From assembly GCA_964347135.1 (NCBI GenBank), contig CAYFXA010000013.1, positions 1 to 6,644 of the forward strand: a stretch of 6,644 nucleotides of DNA, read 5' to 3'. A model generated the notes under the pieces. It saw only the letters and a list, made by a program, of their open reading frames with translations, ran no database searches and was not told the DNA's origin. This stretch comes from CAYFXA01 sp964347135. GTDB lineage: Bacteria; Patescibacteriota; Microgenomatia; PFEM01; JAHIFH01. Position 1 is the stretch's first letter. Each line of letters opens with the position of its first letter. Made by a program: the position numbers and the translations under genes. Shown here piece after piece: positions 1-5,508 of the stretch.

Positions 1-29
1 GTTTTCCCAAAAAGCTTTGAATAATGCAT
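1..29 (-). CDS. proS: Prolyl-tRNA synthetase, N-terminal fragment cut by the window edge
   Basis: Only nine full codons plus two bases are present, reading MHYSKLFGK then probably Thr. This fits the start of bacterial-type prolyl-tRNA synthetases, which commonly open with Met-basic-x-Ser-x-Leu-Phe-x-x-Thr. The enzyme charges tRNA-Pro with proline in the cytoplasm. Position supports the call: proS directly follows rseP in the conserved Firmicutes gene order, and this ATG lies 40 nt after the rseP stop. There is no SD upstream. Instead a perfect TATAAT ends 8 nt before the ATG, suggesting its own near-leaderless promoter. The call rests on ten residues plus synteny, so the sequence beyond the window is needed to confirm it. 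Confidence 0.72.
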
Positions 30-37
30 TGAGAACC

Positions 38-67
38 ATTATAACCAAGAAATACAAAGAAGAGCAA
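38..67 (-). promoter_or_regulatory. Putative promoter for proS (TATAAT 8 nt before ATG)
   Basis: On the minus strand a perfect TATAAT covers 43-38. A weak TTGCTC at 67-62 lies 18 bp upstream and matches the -35 consensus at three of six positions. Transcription normally starts about 7 nt beyond the -10 box, which puts the start within a base or two of the proS ATG at 29. The transcript would be leaderless or nearly so, in agreement with the absence of an SD. Confidence 0.5.
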
Positions 68-69
68 GC

Positions 70-1188
70 CTAAAACGGTAAGATTGAGCGAAGCTTAGAA
101 CCTAAGGAAGTCGTTTCAACCAAACGACTAATATCATTGGCGGTTACCAAAATAATCAAGAAAATTAAAACCGCCATGCCAATAAAATTTACCCAATGTT
201 CAACCTGAGGCTTCGGTCTCTTCCTCATCACTATTTCATAACCAATGAAAATCAATCTCCCTCCATCCAAAGCCGGAAAAGGCAAAATATTGATCACCGC
301 TAAATTAACTGATAAAACGCCAACGAATTGGAGAATCGTCAGGATACCACTCCGAGCAACCGTTGAAGTAATTTGTAAAATCCCTACTGGCCCAGCTATT
401 TCCCGAGGAACCTCACCTTTGGTAATTAAATTCCCCAACATTCTCCCCAGACCCTGCCCCACCAAACCCGTCCAAGCAAAAGCCTCTTTAAAACCTTCAA
501 TCGTTCCGTAAAAAGGCATTTGCCAAAAAGGATATTTTTTCATTTCCATATCACTAATAACTATTCCCAGTGCCCCCTCCCCTTCTGGTGGTTCTTCCCT
601 TGGCGTAGCAAAAAAAGTTAATTCTTCCCCTTCCCTTTTGACTTCAATCGCAACCTCCTTACCTTTTTCCTGGTCTAATATCTCAATAAGTTGATTGGCG
701 TCTTTTATCATTACATCATTGACACTAAGAACCACATCTTCCTCCTGAAACCCTGCCAACATTCCCGGAGCACCTTCAATTAAACCAACTATCCTGACTT
801 CATCCGTTTTTGTGGGAATGCCAGCAGATGAGTAAACAATCGAAAAACAAACAATCGCTAAAATGAAATTGGCTAACACCCCAGCCACAATAACACTCGT
901 TCTAGCTCTTTTTGACTTTGTCCAAAAAGCATCTCCCAAAGAAAATCTTGGTCTTTTACTCGTTTCCTCAAGCTCCTCTCCGTAAAGTTTGACAAACCCA
1001 CCAAACAGTATCCAATTAATTGAATAAACGGTATCCCCAATCTTCTTAGCCAACATTCTTGGCGGATAACCCAAACCAAACTCTTCTACTTTAATACCCG
1101 CTTTCTTGGCAACTAAGAAATGTCCAAGTTCATGAACCAAAACAAGAAGTGATAAAACAAAAAGAAAAACGATAATTGTTAGTAACAT
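70..1188 (-). CDS. rseP: Site-2 intramembrane zinc metalloprotease, RseP/RasP family (M50)
   Basis: This is an integral membrane protease that cuts substrates within the membrane, such as anti-sigma factors or leftover signal peptides. At 372 aa it is shorter than E. coli RseP (about 450) because it has one PDZ domain rather than two. Residues 1-20 form a membrane helix ending in the zinc site HELGH (19-23). A second helix covers about 97-120, and the PDZ domain about 130-198. GPVGI lies at 266-270. A third helix (about 283-303) leads into the conserved NILPFPALDGG (300-310), whose Asp308 is the third zinc ligand. A last helix spans about 333-350. The ATG follows the upstream kinase stop by 9 nt with no clear SD. 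It keeps its ancestral place before proS, although cdsA and dxr are gone. The physiological substrate cannot be read from the sequence. Confidence 0.95.
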   Translation of the reverse strand: MLLTIIVFLFVLSLLVLVHELGHFLVAKKAGIKVEEFGLGYPPRMLAKKIGDTVYSINWILFGGFVKLYGEELEETSKRPRFSLGDAFWTKSKRARTSVIVAGVLANFILAIVCFSIVYSSAGIPTKTDEVRIVGLIEGAPGMLAGFQEEDVVLSVNDVMIKDANQLIEILDQEKGKEVAIEVKREGEELTFFATPREEPPEGEGALGIVISDMEMKKYPFWQMPFYGTIEGFKEAFAWTGLVGQGLGRMLGNLITKGEVPREIAGPVGILQITSTVARSGILTILQFVGVLSVNLAVINILPFPALDGGRLIFIGYEIVMRKRPKPQVEHWVNFIGMAVLIFLIILVTANDISRLVETTSLGSKLRSILPF

Positions 1189-1197
1189 AATCTATAA

Positions 1198-2040
1198 TTA
1201 TTTTACTACTCGAAAAAACTCTTTCAATATTAAGTCAGGATCAACTCTAATTACTTTCTTCCCCTCTTCTTCTAACTTTCTTAAGTTTTTTTCGTCTTCT
1301 GTTAGCCATTTTTCCCTGTTCTCCAGGGCTCTTTTAGCCTCTGCCTCGCTCCTAGGGCCTTCTTTTGTAAGCAACCCTTTTTCTCTCCATGCTTTTACTC
1401 TTTCTTCCCAATATCGAGTATAATCTTCAGGAGAAGGACTGGTGTAAATTATTAAATCAAAGCTCCCCAATTCTTCATCCAAAAACTTTCTTATAGCTTC
1501 TCTCTCTGATTTTTCTGCTGCCTCTGTATCTAGCTTTTCTATTCGGGCTTCAAGTGCGTCGGGAATGCCGGAAAAGGCATTGACATTTTCCACGACACAA
1601 ACATCAGCTGGCGGCAGGTCTCTCTGGTCATAGTAATCTCTATTTACCCCTAAAACTTCCCACTTTTTTGGTGAAAATTGCCTTGATAGTTCCTGCGCTA
1701 AAGTCCCTGCTACAGTGCTTTTCCCCGAAACTCCCAAGCCAGTGACCAGAATCTGAATCGGAGGTTCTTTTGATTCTATAACTTCTTTAATGGGTTGAAC
1801 AAATTCTTTTACTACTTCTGGGTCAAATTTCTCAAAAGCCGCCTGAAAACTGCCATAATTTTCTTTGAGACCTCCAAAAATCTTCTGCATTTTTTGGTAA
1901 GCCTCTCCATAAGTCAACCCCTCCCATTCTTTAATGGCACGAAGATAGTTGGCCTCATCGTGTGCTTCATCAACATCATCGATTTGCCTTTCAGACGTCC
2001 TTCTCCCTAGAGATTCTTCTGTAAAAGTTTCTTCTACCAT
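1198..2040 (-). CDS. P-loop kinase resembling uridine kinase/phosphoribulokinase, substrate unknown
   Basis: This 280-aa protein has no exact family I can name. A core beta strand (IQILVT, 95-100) leads into a Walker A, GLGVSGKST (101-109). DYYDQRDLP (135-143) resembles the DxYY substrate-side motif of uridine kinases. VCVVENVNAF (147-156) occupies the place of their strand ending in a Glu (vivEGi). FDLIIYTSPSPEDY followed by a charged helix with several Arg (194-223) could be the lid region. The predicted role is phosphorylation of a small molecule using ATP or GTP. Residues 1-92 form an acidic, helix-rich extension with no recognised motif. It starts 7 nt after the APH-like gene and ends 9 nt before rseP, so all three are probably cotranscribed. 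No SD precedes the ATG. A non-kinase P-loop role is possible, since catalytic residues outside Walker A are only inferred. Confidence 0.65.
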   Translation of the reverse strand: MVEETFTEESLGRRTSERQIDDVDEAHDEANYLRAIKEWEGLTYGEAYQKMQKIFGGLKENYGSFQAAFEKFDPEVVKEFVQPIKEVIESKEPPIQILVTGLGVSGKSTVAGTLAQELSRQFSPKKWEVLGVNRDYYDQRDLPPADVCVVENVNAFSGIPDALEARIEKLDTEAAEKSEREAIRKFLDEELGSFDLIIYTSPSPEDYTRYWEERVKAWREKGLLTKEGPRSEAEAKRALENREKWLTEDEKNLRKLEEEGKKVIRVDPDLILKEFFRVVK

Positions 2041-2047
2041 AGTTTAT

Positions 2048-3046
2048 TTAAATCTTCAGCACACTATTAATAATTTCCTTTCTCTGATTTAAAATGTCAA
2101 TCAAATTGAAAACACTTTTGTGAGCAAAATCGACATTCTTTTTATTTTTCACTTTTAAAGTTTTTCTGTCAATCGATCCTAAACAAAAGGAAATTGCTCG
2201 CTCGAGAATACCAAACTCGATTGTTTGAAGAAGATGTTTTCTTTCTAAAAGCGTCAATGTTCTTTTAGTTTGATAGCCACCAATCAAAGCCTGAAAGTTT
2301 TTTTGACTCCATTCTATCCAGTCATTAACAAAACACCAACCTCTGATACTTTGGCCTAAATCAAGAACCAAATAACCAAAATAAGACCGGTCGAAATCAA
2401 TAATACAAACAATTTTATCGCCTTGCCAAATGACATGGCGTTTCCCCAAATCCTCATGAATCATCCCTCTTGGTAAAGATTTTGGAAAATCCATTGAAGA
2501 AAGCATTTTTTCTATCTTTTTGATAAATTTTTCTTTATCCGGAAAATTACTTTTCAAAATAATCTTTTTATTCTCCGGAAAATATTTCTTGGTATTCTCG
2601 GGCCCCCACGAATGCACTCTTTTATGCTTTGTCTTATAGCCAGAGATTAAAGAGTGAAACCACCCAAGTGTTTCTCCAAACTGCCGCACCCTTTCTAAAT
2701 TTGGGTTTAAACTCACTTCTCCCTCTTCAAACTTACGAAGATAACCAAATTGATTTCTCCAAGAAATAACTCTGTTGTTGTCTTTCTTTTTAATTGGAGT
2801 GGGGACCGGAAAATTGCTGGCTAGTAGATAATCAATTAGCTCAAGCTCGGCTTCTATTTCATCTTTTGATCGCCACCTTGGATTTCTGACGCCTCCAGAA
2901 GGGCAAAGTCTTAAAAGGTATTTACCCCTACTGGTCCCAATTAGAAAAGCAATGTTTCCGCTTGTTTTTTGTGAAGAAATTTTCTCGATGTTTCCTATGT
3001 CAAAAGAATTAAAAATTTCCTGTAAGTCTTTAGGGGTTGGTTTCAC
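2048..3046 (-). CDS. APH-fold (aminoglycoside phosphotransferase / homoserine kinase II-like) kinase, divergent active site
   Basis: This 332-aa protein has the protein-kinase-like fold of the APH family. The N-lobe carries GKYLLRL (41-47), where the ATP-contacting Lys of many kinases is Arg, as in homoserine kinase II-like proteins (YVLRIY). A helix with Glu63/65/67 follows. The C-lobe catalytic loop reads HEDLGKRH (197-204) against the usual HGDxxxxN: the catalytic Asp199 is kept but the metal-binding Asn is His204. The second metal motif IDFD (216-219) is intact. DLGQSIRGWCF (229-239) resembles the DLA...WCF stretch of homoserine kinase II. GTG is the start: an in-frame TAG lies three codons upstream and the next Met is residue 181. 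It lies 18 nt after frr, in the slot usually held by uppS-cdsA-dxr. The substrate is unknown; drug resistance should not be assumed. Confidence 0.75.
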   Translation of the reverse strand: MKPTPKDLQEIFNSFDIGNIEKISSQKTSGNIAFLIGTSRGKYLLRLCPSGGVRNPRWRSKDEIEAELELIDYLLASNFPVPTPIKKKDNNRVISWRNQFGYLRKFEEGEVSLNPNLERVRQFGETLGWFHSLISGYKTKHKRVHSWGPENTKKYFPENKKIILKSNFPDKEKFIKKIEKMLSSMDFPKSLPRGMIHEDLGKRHVIWQGDKIVCIIDFDRSYFGYLVLDLGQSIRGWCFVNDWIEWSQKNFQALIGGYQTKRTLTLLERKHLLQTIEFGILERAISFCLGSIDRKTLKVKNKKNVDFAHKSVFNLIDILNQRKEIINSVLKI

Positions 3047-3064
3047 AGTTTTCTAGCTTACTTT

Positions 3065-3610
3065 TTAAACCGTCAACAACTGTTTTTCCTTCTGATGCCC
3101 AATTTCACTAATTTTTTGATTAAATTCATCCGTAATCTCTTGCAATTCTTTTTCCCTTCTAAATTTCTCATCTTCAGAAATCTCTTTGTTTTCAAAAGAT
3201 TGGCGGATTTCCTGCATCTTGTTTTGGCGAATCTGACGAACAGCCATTCGAGCGGCTTCCAATTTTTGCCCCAAAAGCTTAACCAATTCTTTTCTTCTCT
3301 CTTCATTAAGAGGAGGAATAGTAATCCGAATTACCTCTTCATCAATCACTGGTGACAAACCCAATTCTCGGTCTAAAGCCAGGGCTTTTTCAATATTCTT
3401 AATGATTGTCTGGTCAAAAGGGGTAACCACGAGTTGGTTTGGTTCCGGAGAGGTAATTGTTGCCAACTCCACTAAAGGCATTTTCGTTTCATAAGCCTCA
3501 ACCTGAATTTGCTCTATTAAAGCTGGCGTTGCCCTTCCCACTTTCAAACCAACCAAGTCCTGGCGCAAAAACTCCAGCGCCTTTATCATTTTGTCTCGAA
3601 CGTCATCCAC
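3065..3610 (-). CDS. frr: Ribosome recycling factor
   Basis: With EF-G, the factor splits the post-termination 70S ribosome so that subunits can be reused. At 181 aa it is near the usual 185. Domain I is the three-helix bundle made from the N-terminal helix (about 1-28) and two long C-terminal helices (about 104-180). Domain II is the beta-rich insert (about 30-103), with IQVEAYETKMPLVELATI and a PFDQ at 64-67. The conserved GRATPALIE lies at 25-33, and AVRQIRQNK (123-131) contains the arginine segment that contacts 23S rRNA. The start is GTG, one base after the tsf stop, with GGAGAG at a good distance inside the last two tsf codons. This implies translational coupling. pyrH, normally between tsf and frr, is absent here. 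Confidence 0.96.
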   Translation of the reverse strand: MDDVRDKMIKALEFLRQDLVGLKVGRATPALIEQIQVEAYETKMPLVELATITSPEPNQLVVTPFDQTIIKNIEKALALDRELGLSPVIDEEVIRITIPPLNEERRKELVKLLGQKLEAARMAVRQIRQNKMQEIRQSFENKEISEDEKFRREKELQEITDEFNQKISEIGHQKEKQLLTV

Positions 3611-3611
3611 T

Positions 3612-4082
3612 TTACTCTCCTAATTCAAATCGAGCAATTCTTCTAACAACAATATTCTCTCCAGTTTTGCCAATTACTTCCTTAACCAAAGAGTCAATCT
3701 TTGTTTTTTCATCCCGAATCCAAGGTTGTTTGAGTAGCTCTTTAACATTTTTAGGATTCATGGCAGCTACCTGCATTGCTAACTCATGAGCTAATTTTTT
3801 AAACTCATCAGTTTTAGCCACAAAATCAGTTTCACACAAAAGCTCAACTACGCCAACAATCTTGCCGCCATTGTGGGCATAAACCTCAATCAAACCTTGT
3901 TTAGTCTCTCGACCAGCTCTTTTACTTGCGGCTTCAATCCCTTTTTTCCTAAGCCATGCTTCAGCCTTTTTCATATCACCACCTGACTCCTCAAGAGCCT
4001 GACGACAAGCCATTACTCCGGCTTTTGTTTTTGCCCGAAGTTTTTTAATTTGCTCTGTGGTTATCTTTTTCATTTTTCTCAT
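3612..4082 (-). CDS. tsf: Elongation factor Ts, short form
   Basis: EF-Ts is the nucleotide exchange factor that regenerates EF-Tu-GTP. The N-terminal UBA-like domain spans about 5-45 (ITTEQIKKLRAKTKAGVMAC). The core carries ETDFVAKTDEF (84-94), whose TDFV contacts the EF-Tu nucleotide site, then HELAMQVAAMNP (99-110). It closes with GENIVVRRIARFELGE (141-156), an intact family ending. The length of 156 aa is far below E. coli (283) and below Thermus (about 196). Only one core subdomain remains, as often in reduced genomes, and there is no sign of frameshift. ATG at 4082 and ATG at 4073 both fit; the second gives the more typical MKKIT start. Neither has a well-spaced SD, the nearest being AAGGA 18 nt upstream of 4082. 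It is separated from rpsB by a structured 85-nt spacer. Confidence 0.95.
   Translation of the reverse strand: MRKMKKITTEQIKKLRAKTKAGVMACRQALEESGGDMKKAEAWLRKKGIEAASKRAGRETKQGLIEVYAHNGGKIVGVVELLCETDFVAKTDEFKKLAHELAMQVAAMNPKNVKELLKQPWIRDEKTKIDSLVKEVIGKTGENIVVRRIARFELGE
3615..3620 (-). promoter_or_regulatory. Ribosome binding site of frr inside the tsf 3' end
   Basis: GGAGAG encodes the last Gly-Glu of EF-Ts and lies 4 nt before the GTG of frr (6 nt counting from GGAG). It supports the GTG at 3610 as the start and coupling of frr to tsf translation. Confidence 0.7.
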
Positions 4083-4103
4083 CTGCGAATATGTCCAGCT
4101 TCC

Positions 4104-4142
4104 TTATATGATGGAGCAGGCAGAAAAAGAAGCCGACCCCAT
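4104..4142 (-). CDS. Possible 12-codon leader ORF between rpsB and tsf
   Basis: An ATG at 4142 follows a strong GGAGG SD (4152-4148) by 5 nt and reads MGSASFSACSII before TAA at 4106-4104. It is better placed for initiation than the tsf start itself. Its codons run over the 3' arm and U-tract of the terminator-like hairpin, and its SD sits in the 3' arm of the competing hairpin. It could therefore be a translated attenuation leader. Equally, the SD could be a chance product of a G-rich stem. It shares the tsf frame but a stop separates them. There is no homology evidence. Confidence 0.3.
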   Translation of the reverse strand: MGSASFSACSII

Positions 4143-4169
4143 CTCAGCCTCCACACCGGGGGAGGCTTC
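4122..4169 (-). terminator. Terminator-like hairpin after rpsB (possible attenuator)
   Basis: In the transcript, GAAGCC (4169-4164, starting within the rpsB stop codon) pairs with GGCUUC (4134-4129). Inside it, CCCC (4162-4159) pairs with GGGG (4140-4137) across a small internal loop, giving a 10-bp GC-rich stem. UUUUUCU (4128-4122) follows directly. This is the form of an intrinsic terminator, but tsf lies just downstream in the same operon. A partial terminator or attenuator that sets the S2 to EF-Ts ratio is the likelier role. The loop is long (18 nt), which lowers certainty. Confidence 0.55.
4146..4167 (-). promoter_or_regulatory. Competing hairpin in the rpsB-tsf spacer (antiterminator-like)
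   Basis: AGCCUCC (4167-4161) pairs perfectly over 7 bp with GGAGGCU (4152-4146) around an 8-nt loop. The same 5' arm is needed by the terminator-like hairpin, so the two structures exclude each other. Forming this one would prevent the terminator and at the same time hide the GGAGG in front of the 12-codon ORF. No protein or ligand that would choose between them is evident. Confidence 0.5.
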
Positions 4170-4884
4170 ATTTTTTCTCTTTTTTTGCTTTTTTCTCCCA
4201 AGTTCCCTTACCTTTAGCAGCCGCCTCCCCAATAACAGAAACAATCAATTTAATCGTCCCCACCGCGTCATCATTAGCTGGTATTACATAGTCTACCAAA
4301 TCAGGGTCAGAATTAGAATCAACAACCGCCACAACCTTAACCCCTTTCCGATTAGATTCCTTAACGGCTATCTCCTCTGTTTTAGTATCCACCACAAAAA
4401 TAACAGCGGGCAAATCTTTTAATCCAACTAATCCACCAAGTTTCTTTTCTAAACTATTAATCTCTCGATCAAGTAATAATTGTTCCCTTTTAGTATATTT
4501 TTTGTACTCCCCTTTTTCTTTTTTCTCTTTCATTTCCAAAAGTCGTTCAATTCTCTTTTTTATTTCTTCCCAATTAGTAATCGTCCCTCCCAGCCATCTT
4601 TGATCAACAAAAAGCATCCCTGCTTTTTTCGCTTCTTCCCTAATAATCGCTTGGGCTTGGCGTTTGGTACCCACAAAAATTATTTGACCTCCACTAGCAG
4701 CAGTTTCTTTAATAAAATCGGCTGCCTTTTCCAAACCTTCTTTTGTTTTAGCCAAATCAAAAATATGAACCCCATCGCGAACGCCAAATAAATAATCCTT
4801 CATCTTGGGATTCCAGCGACGTGCCTGATGACCGAAATGAGCTCCGGCTTCCAGCAAATCCTTAAGCGAAACTTTTGTTGCCAT
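4168..4884 (-). CDS. rpsB: 30S ribosomal protein S2
   Basis: S2 is a late-assembling protein of the 30S subunit that binds 16S rRNA between head and body and is needed for S1 docking in many bacteria. The 238-aa length matches the family (about 240). Diagnostic segments appear in order: GAHFGHQARRWNPKM (14-28), FGVRDGVHIFDL (33-44), FVGTKRQAQ (70-78), DQRWLGGTITN (94-104), a helical coiled-coil hairpin rich in Lys and Glu (about 105-150), FVVDTKTEEIAVKES (163-177), and DSNSDPDLVDYVIPANDDA (189-207). The tail is strongly basic. The ATG is preceded by AAGGA at 11 nt and by a leader that can form a pseudoknot over that site. As first gene of the operon it has its own promoter overlapping the upstream cyclodeaminase gene. 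Autogenous repression by S2 is known for E. coli rpsB-tsf and is plausible here. Confidence 0.98.
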   Translation of the reverse strand: MATKVSLKDLLEAGAHFGHQARRWNPKMKDYLFGVRDGVHIFDLAKTKEGLEKAADFIKETAASGGQIIFVGTKRQAQAIIREEAKKAGMLFVDQRWLGGTITNWEEIKKRIERLLEMKEKKEKGEYKKYTKREQLLLDREINSLEKKLGGLVGLKDLPAVIFVVDTKTEEIAVKESNRKGVKVVAVVDSNSDPDLVDYVIPANDDAVGTIKLIVSVIGEAAAKGKGTWEKKAKKEKK

Positions 4885-4891
4885 GATTGAT

Positions 4892-4945
4892 AGTTTCCTT
4901 AAACCTCTATCCGGAAGGAGCAGTCAGGAAACTTCGTTCCGGATA
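4892..4945 (-). promoter_or_regulatory. rpsB leader: hairpin plus loop-SD pseudoknot (candidate autoregulatory RNA)
   Basis: Stem 1 is UAUCCGGAA (4945-4937) with UUCCGGAUA (4916-4908), a perfect 9 bp. Stem 2 is AGUUUCCU in the loop (4933-4926) with AGGAAACU (4899-4892), a perfect 8 bp that contains most of the rpsB SD. Connecting loops are 3, 9 and 8 nt, which is feasible for an H-type pseudoknot. A small rival hairpin, GGAAC-GAA-GUU(U)CC (4940-4927), would break both stems and free the SD, so the leader could switch between two states. No U-run follows, so it is not a terminator. By analogy with E. coli, S2 itself is the first candidate effector, but no similarity to a described leader is claimed. 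Confidence 0.6.
4896..4900 (-). promoter_or_regulatory. Shine-Dalgarno of rpsB, sequestrable
   Basis: AAGGA lies 11 nt before the rpsB ATG, slightly longer than ideal spacing. Four of its five bases fall within stem 2 of the leader pseudoknot, so folding would block initiation. Confidence 0.7.
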
Positions 4946-4959
4946 TGTGTAATGGCTTA

Positions 4960-4988
4960 ATTTTACCACAAAGACTAGGGTTTCACAA
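4960..4988 (-). promoter_or_regulatory. Promoter of the rpsB-tsf-frr operon
   Basis: On the minus strand the -35 box is TTGTGA (4988-4983, four of six consensus), then a 17-bp spacer, then TAAAAT (4965-4960, five of six). A TGG directly before the -10 gives an extended -10 (TGn). The predicted start near 4953 leaves a leader of about 68 nt that holds the whole pseudoknot. The -35 lies inside the last codons of the upstream cyclodeaminase gene. Confidence 0.6.
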
Positions 4989-5508
4989 GGTTGTTAGTTC
5001 CATTGAGAACTTTTTCTACCTTGTCTTTTAACTCCCCAAGATATTTTTCGTTTTCGATGTGGGGTATGTTTGCCCGAACATTTTCTAAAGCACCATAAAC
5101 AGCGGCTGTTGCCAGCTCGATGGCACAAAAAGCATCAGAACGAAGATTTTGATTGCCATGTTCAGAAACAAAACAAGCCATTTTAAGCACTTCAAGCGAT
5201 TTTTGGGCTGTTTCTAAAGGCACTTCAGCTGCTTTTTGAACGGCTTCTTGACTCCCCTTTGTTTTAACCACCTTCAGATAAGCCTTTTTATCCTCATCAG
5301 CTAATTTAAAGAGTTCCATTTGAAGCTTAGTTGCCTGCTTGTTTAATTCCTTAAACTGCTTTTCCACGTCTTTGTATTTATCCTTCCCAAGAGTAAAAAT
5401 ACATACCTTAGATGCCAAAGAAGCTGCCATTGCCCCAGCCAATGCCGAGGCACTCCCCCCTCCAGGAGCAGGTTTTTTTGAGGACAAATCGTTGAGAAAT
5501 TTCTTCAT
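4975..5508 (-). CDS. Formiminotransferase-cyclodeaminase C-terminal family protein (stand-alone cyclodeaminase)
   Basis: This is a helical protein of the FTCD_C family. In the bifunctional mammalian enzyme this domain turns 5-formimino-THF into 5,10-methenyl-THF and ammonia; bacterial relatives (FchA) act as methenyl-THF cyclohydrolases. At 177 aa it is slightly short for stand-alone members (about 200-210). Family signatures are PAPGGGSASALAGA (13-26), DEDKKAY (71-77), the VPL turn (96-98), GNQNLRSDA (118-126) and the ENVRANI segment (142-148). Its ATG overlaps the ftcD stop by four bases (ATGA) and has only a weak A-rich upstream region, so it is probably translated by coupling. The adjacency makes cyclodeaminase more likely than cyclohydrolase, but sequence alone does not settle it. 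Confidence 0.85.
   Translation of the reverse strand: MKKFLNDLSSKKPAPGGGSASALAGAMAASLASKVCIFTLGKDKYKDVEKQFKELNKQATKLQMELFKLADEDKKAYLKVVKTKGSQEAVQKAAEVPLETAQKSLEVLKMACFVSEHGNQNLRSDAFCAIELATAAVYGALENVRANIPHIENEKYLGELKDKVEKVLNGTNNLVKP

Noticed and set aside
1..72. The rseP frame stays open for 23 codons past its TAG into a hydrophobic stretch, suggesting stop read-through
   Set aside because: RseP already ends with its usual last membrane helix and short tail, and the proS start lies in another frame here. AT-rich DNA easily gives short hydrophobic open frames.
245..511. Plus-strand open frames throughout (for example here and at 3457-3789, 4057-4422 and 6178-6429)
   Set aside because: Each lies opposite a confidently identified minus-strand gene, has no recognisable motif, and reads as a low-complexity shadow translation.
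873..1188. Second minus-strand frames inside rseP (873-1079) and frr (3073-3306)
   Set aside because: They are out of frame within strongly conserved genes, and their sequences are odd Trp/Arg/Lys-rich shadows.
1189..1205. AATAAT 8 nt before the rseP ATG as a third leaderless promoter
   Set aside because: It overlaps the stop region of the preceding gene in very AT-rich sequence, lacks the first consensus T and has no -35; chance is a sufficient explanation.
2048..3046. Calling the APH-like gene an antibiotic resistance determinant
   Set aside because: The family is broad, the catalytic loop is divergent, and similarity to homoserine kinase II-like segments is at least as good; there is no mobile context.
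4083..4106. AAGGA near 4105-4101 as the SD for tsf
   Set aside because: It is 18 nt from the first possible ATG and farther from the second, outside the usual spacing.
4908..4945. The 9-bp inverted repeat as a terminator for the cyclodeaminase gene
   Set aside because: No U-tract follows the stem, and the predicted rpsB transcript starts upstream of it, so a leader structure explains it better.
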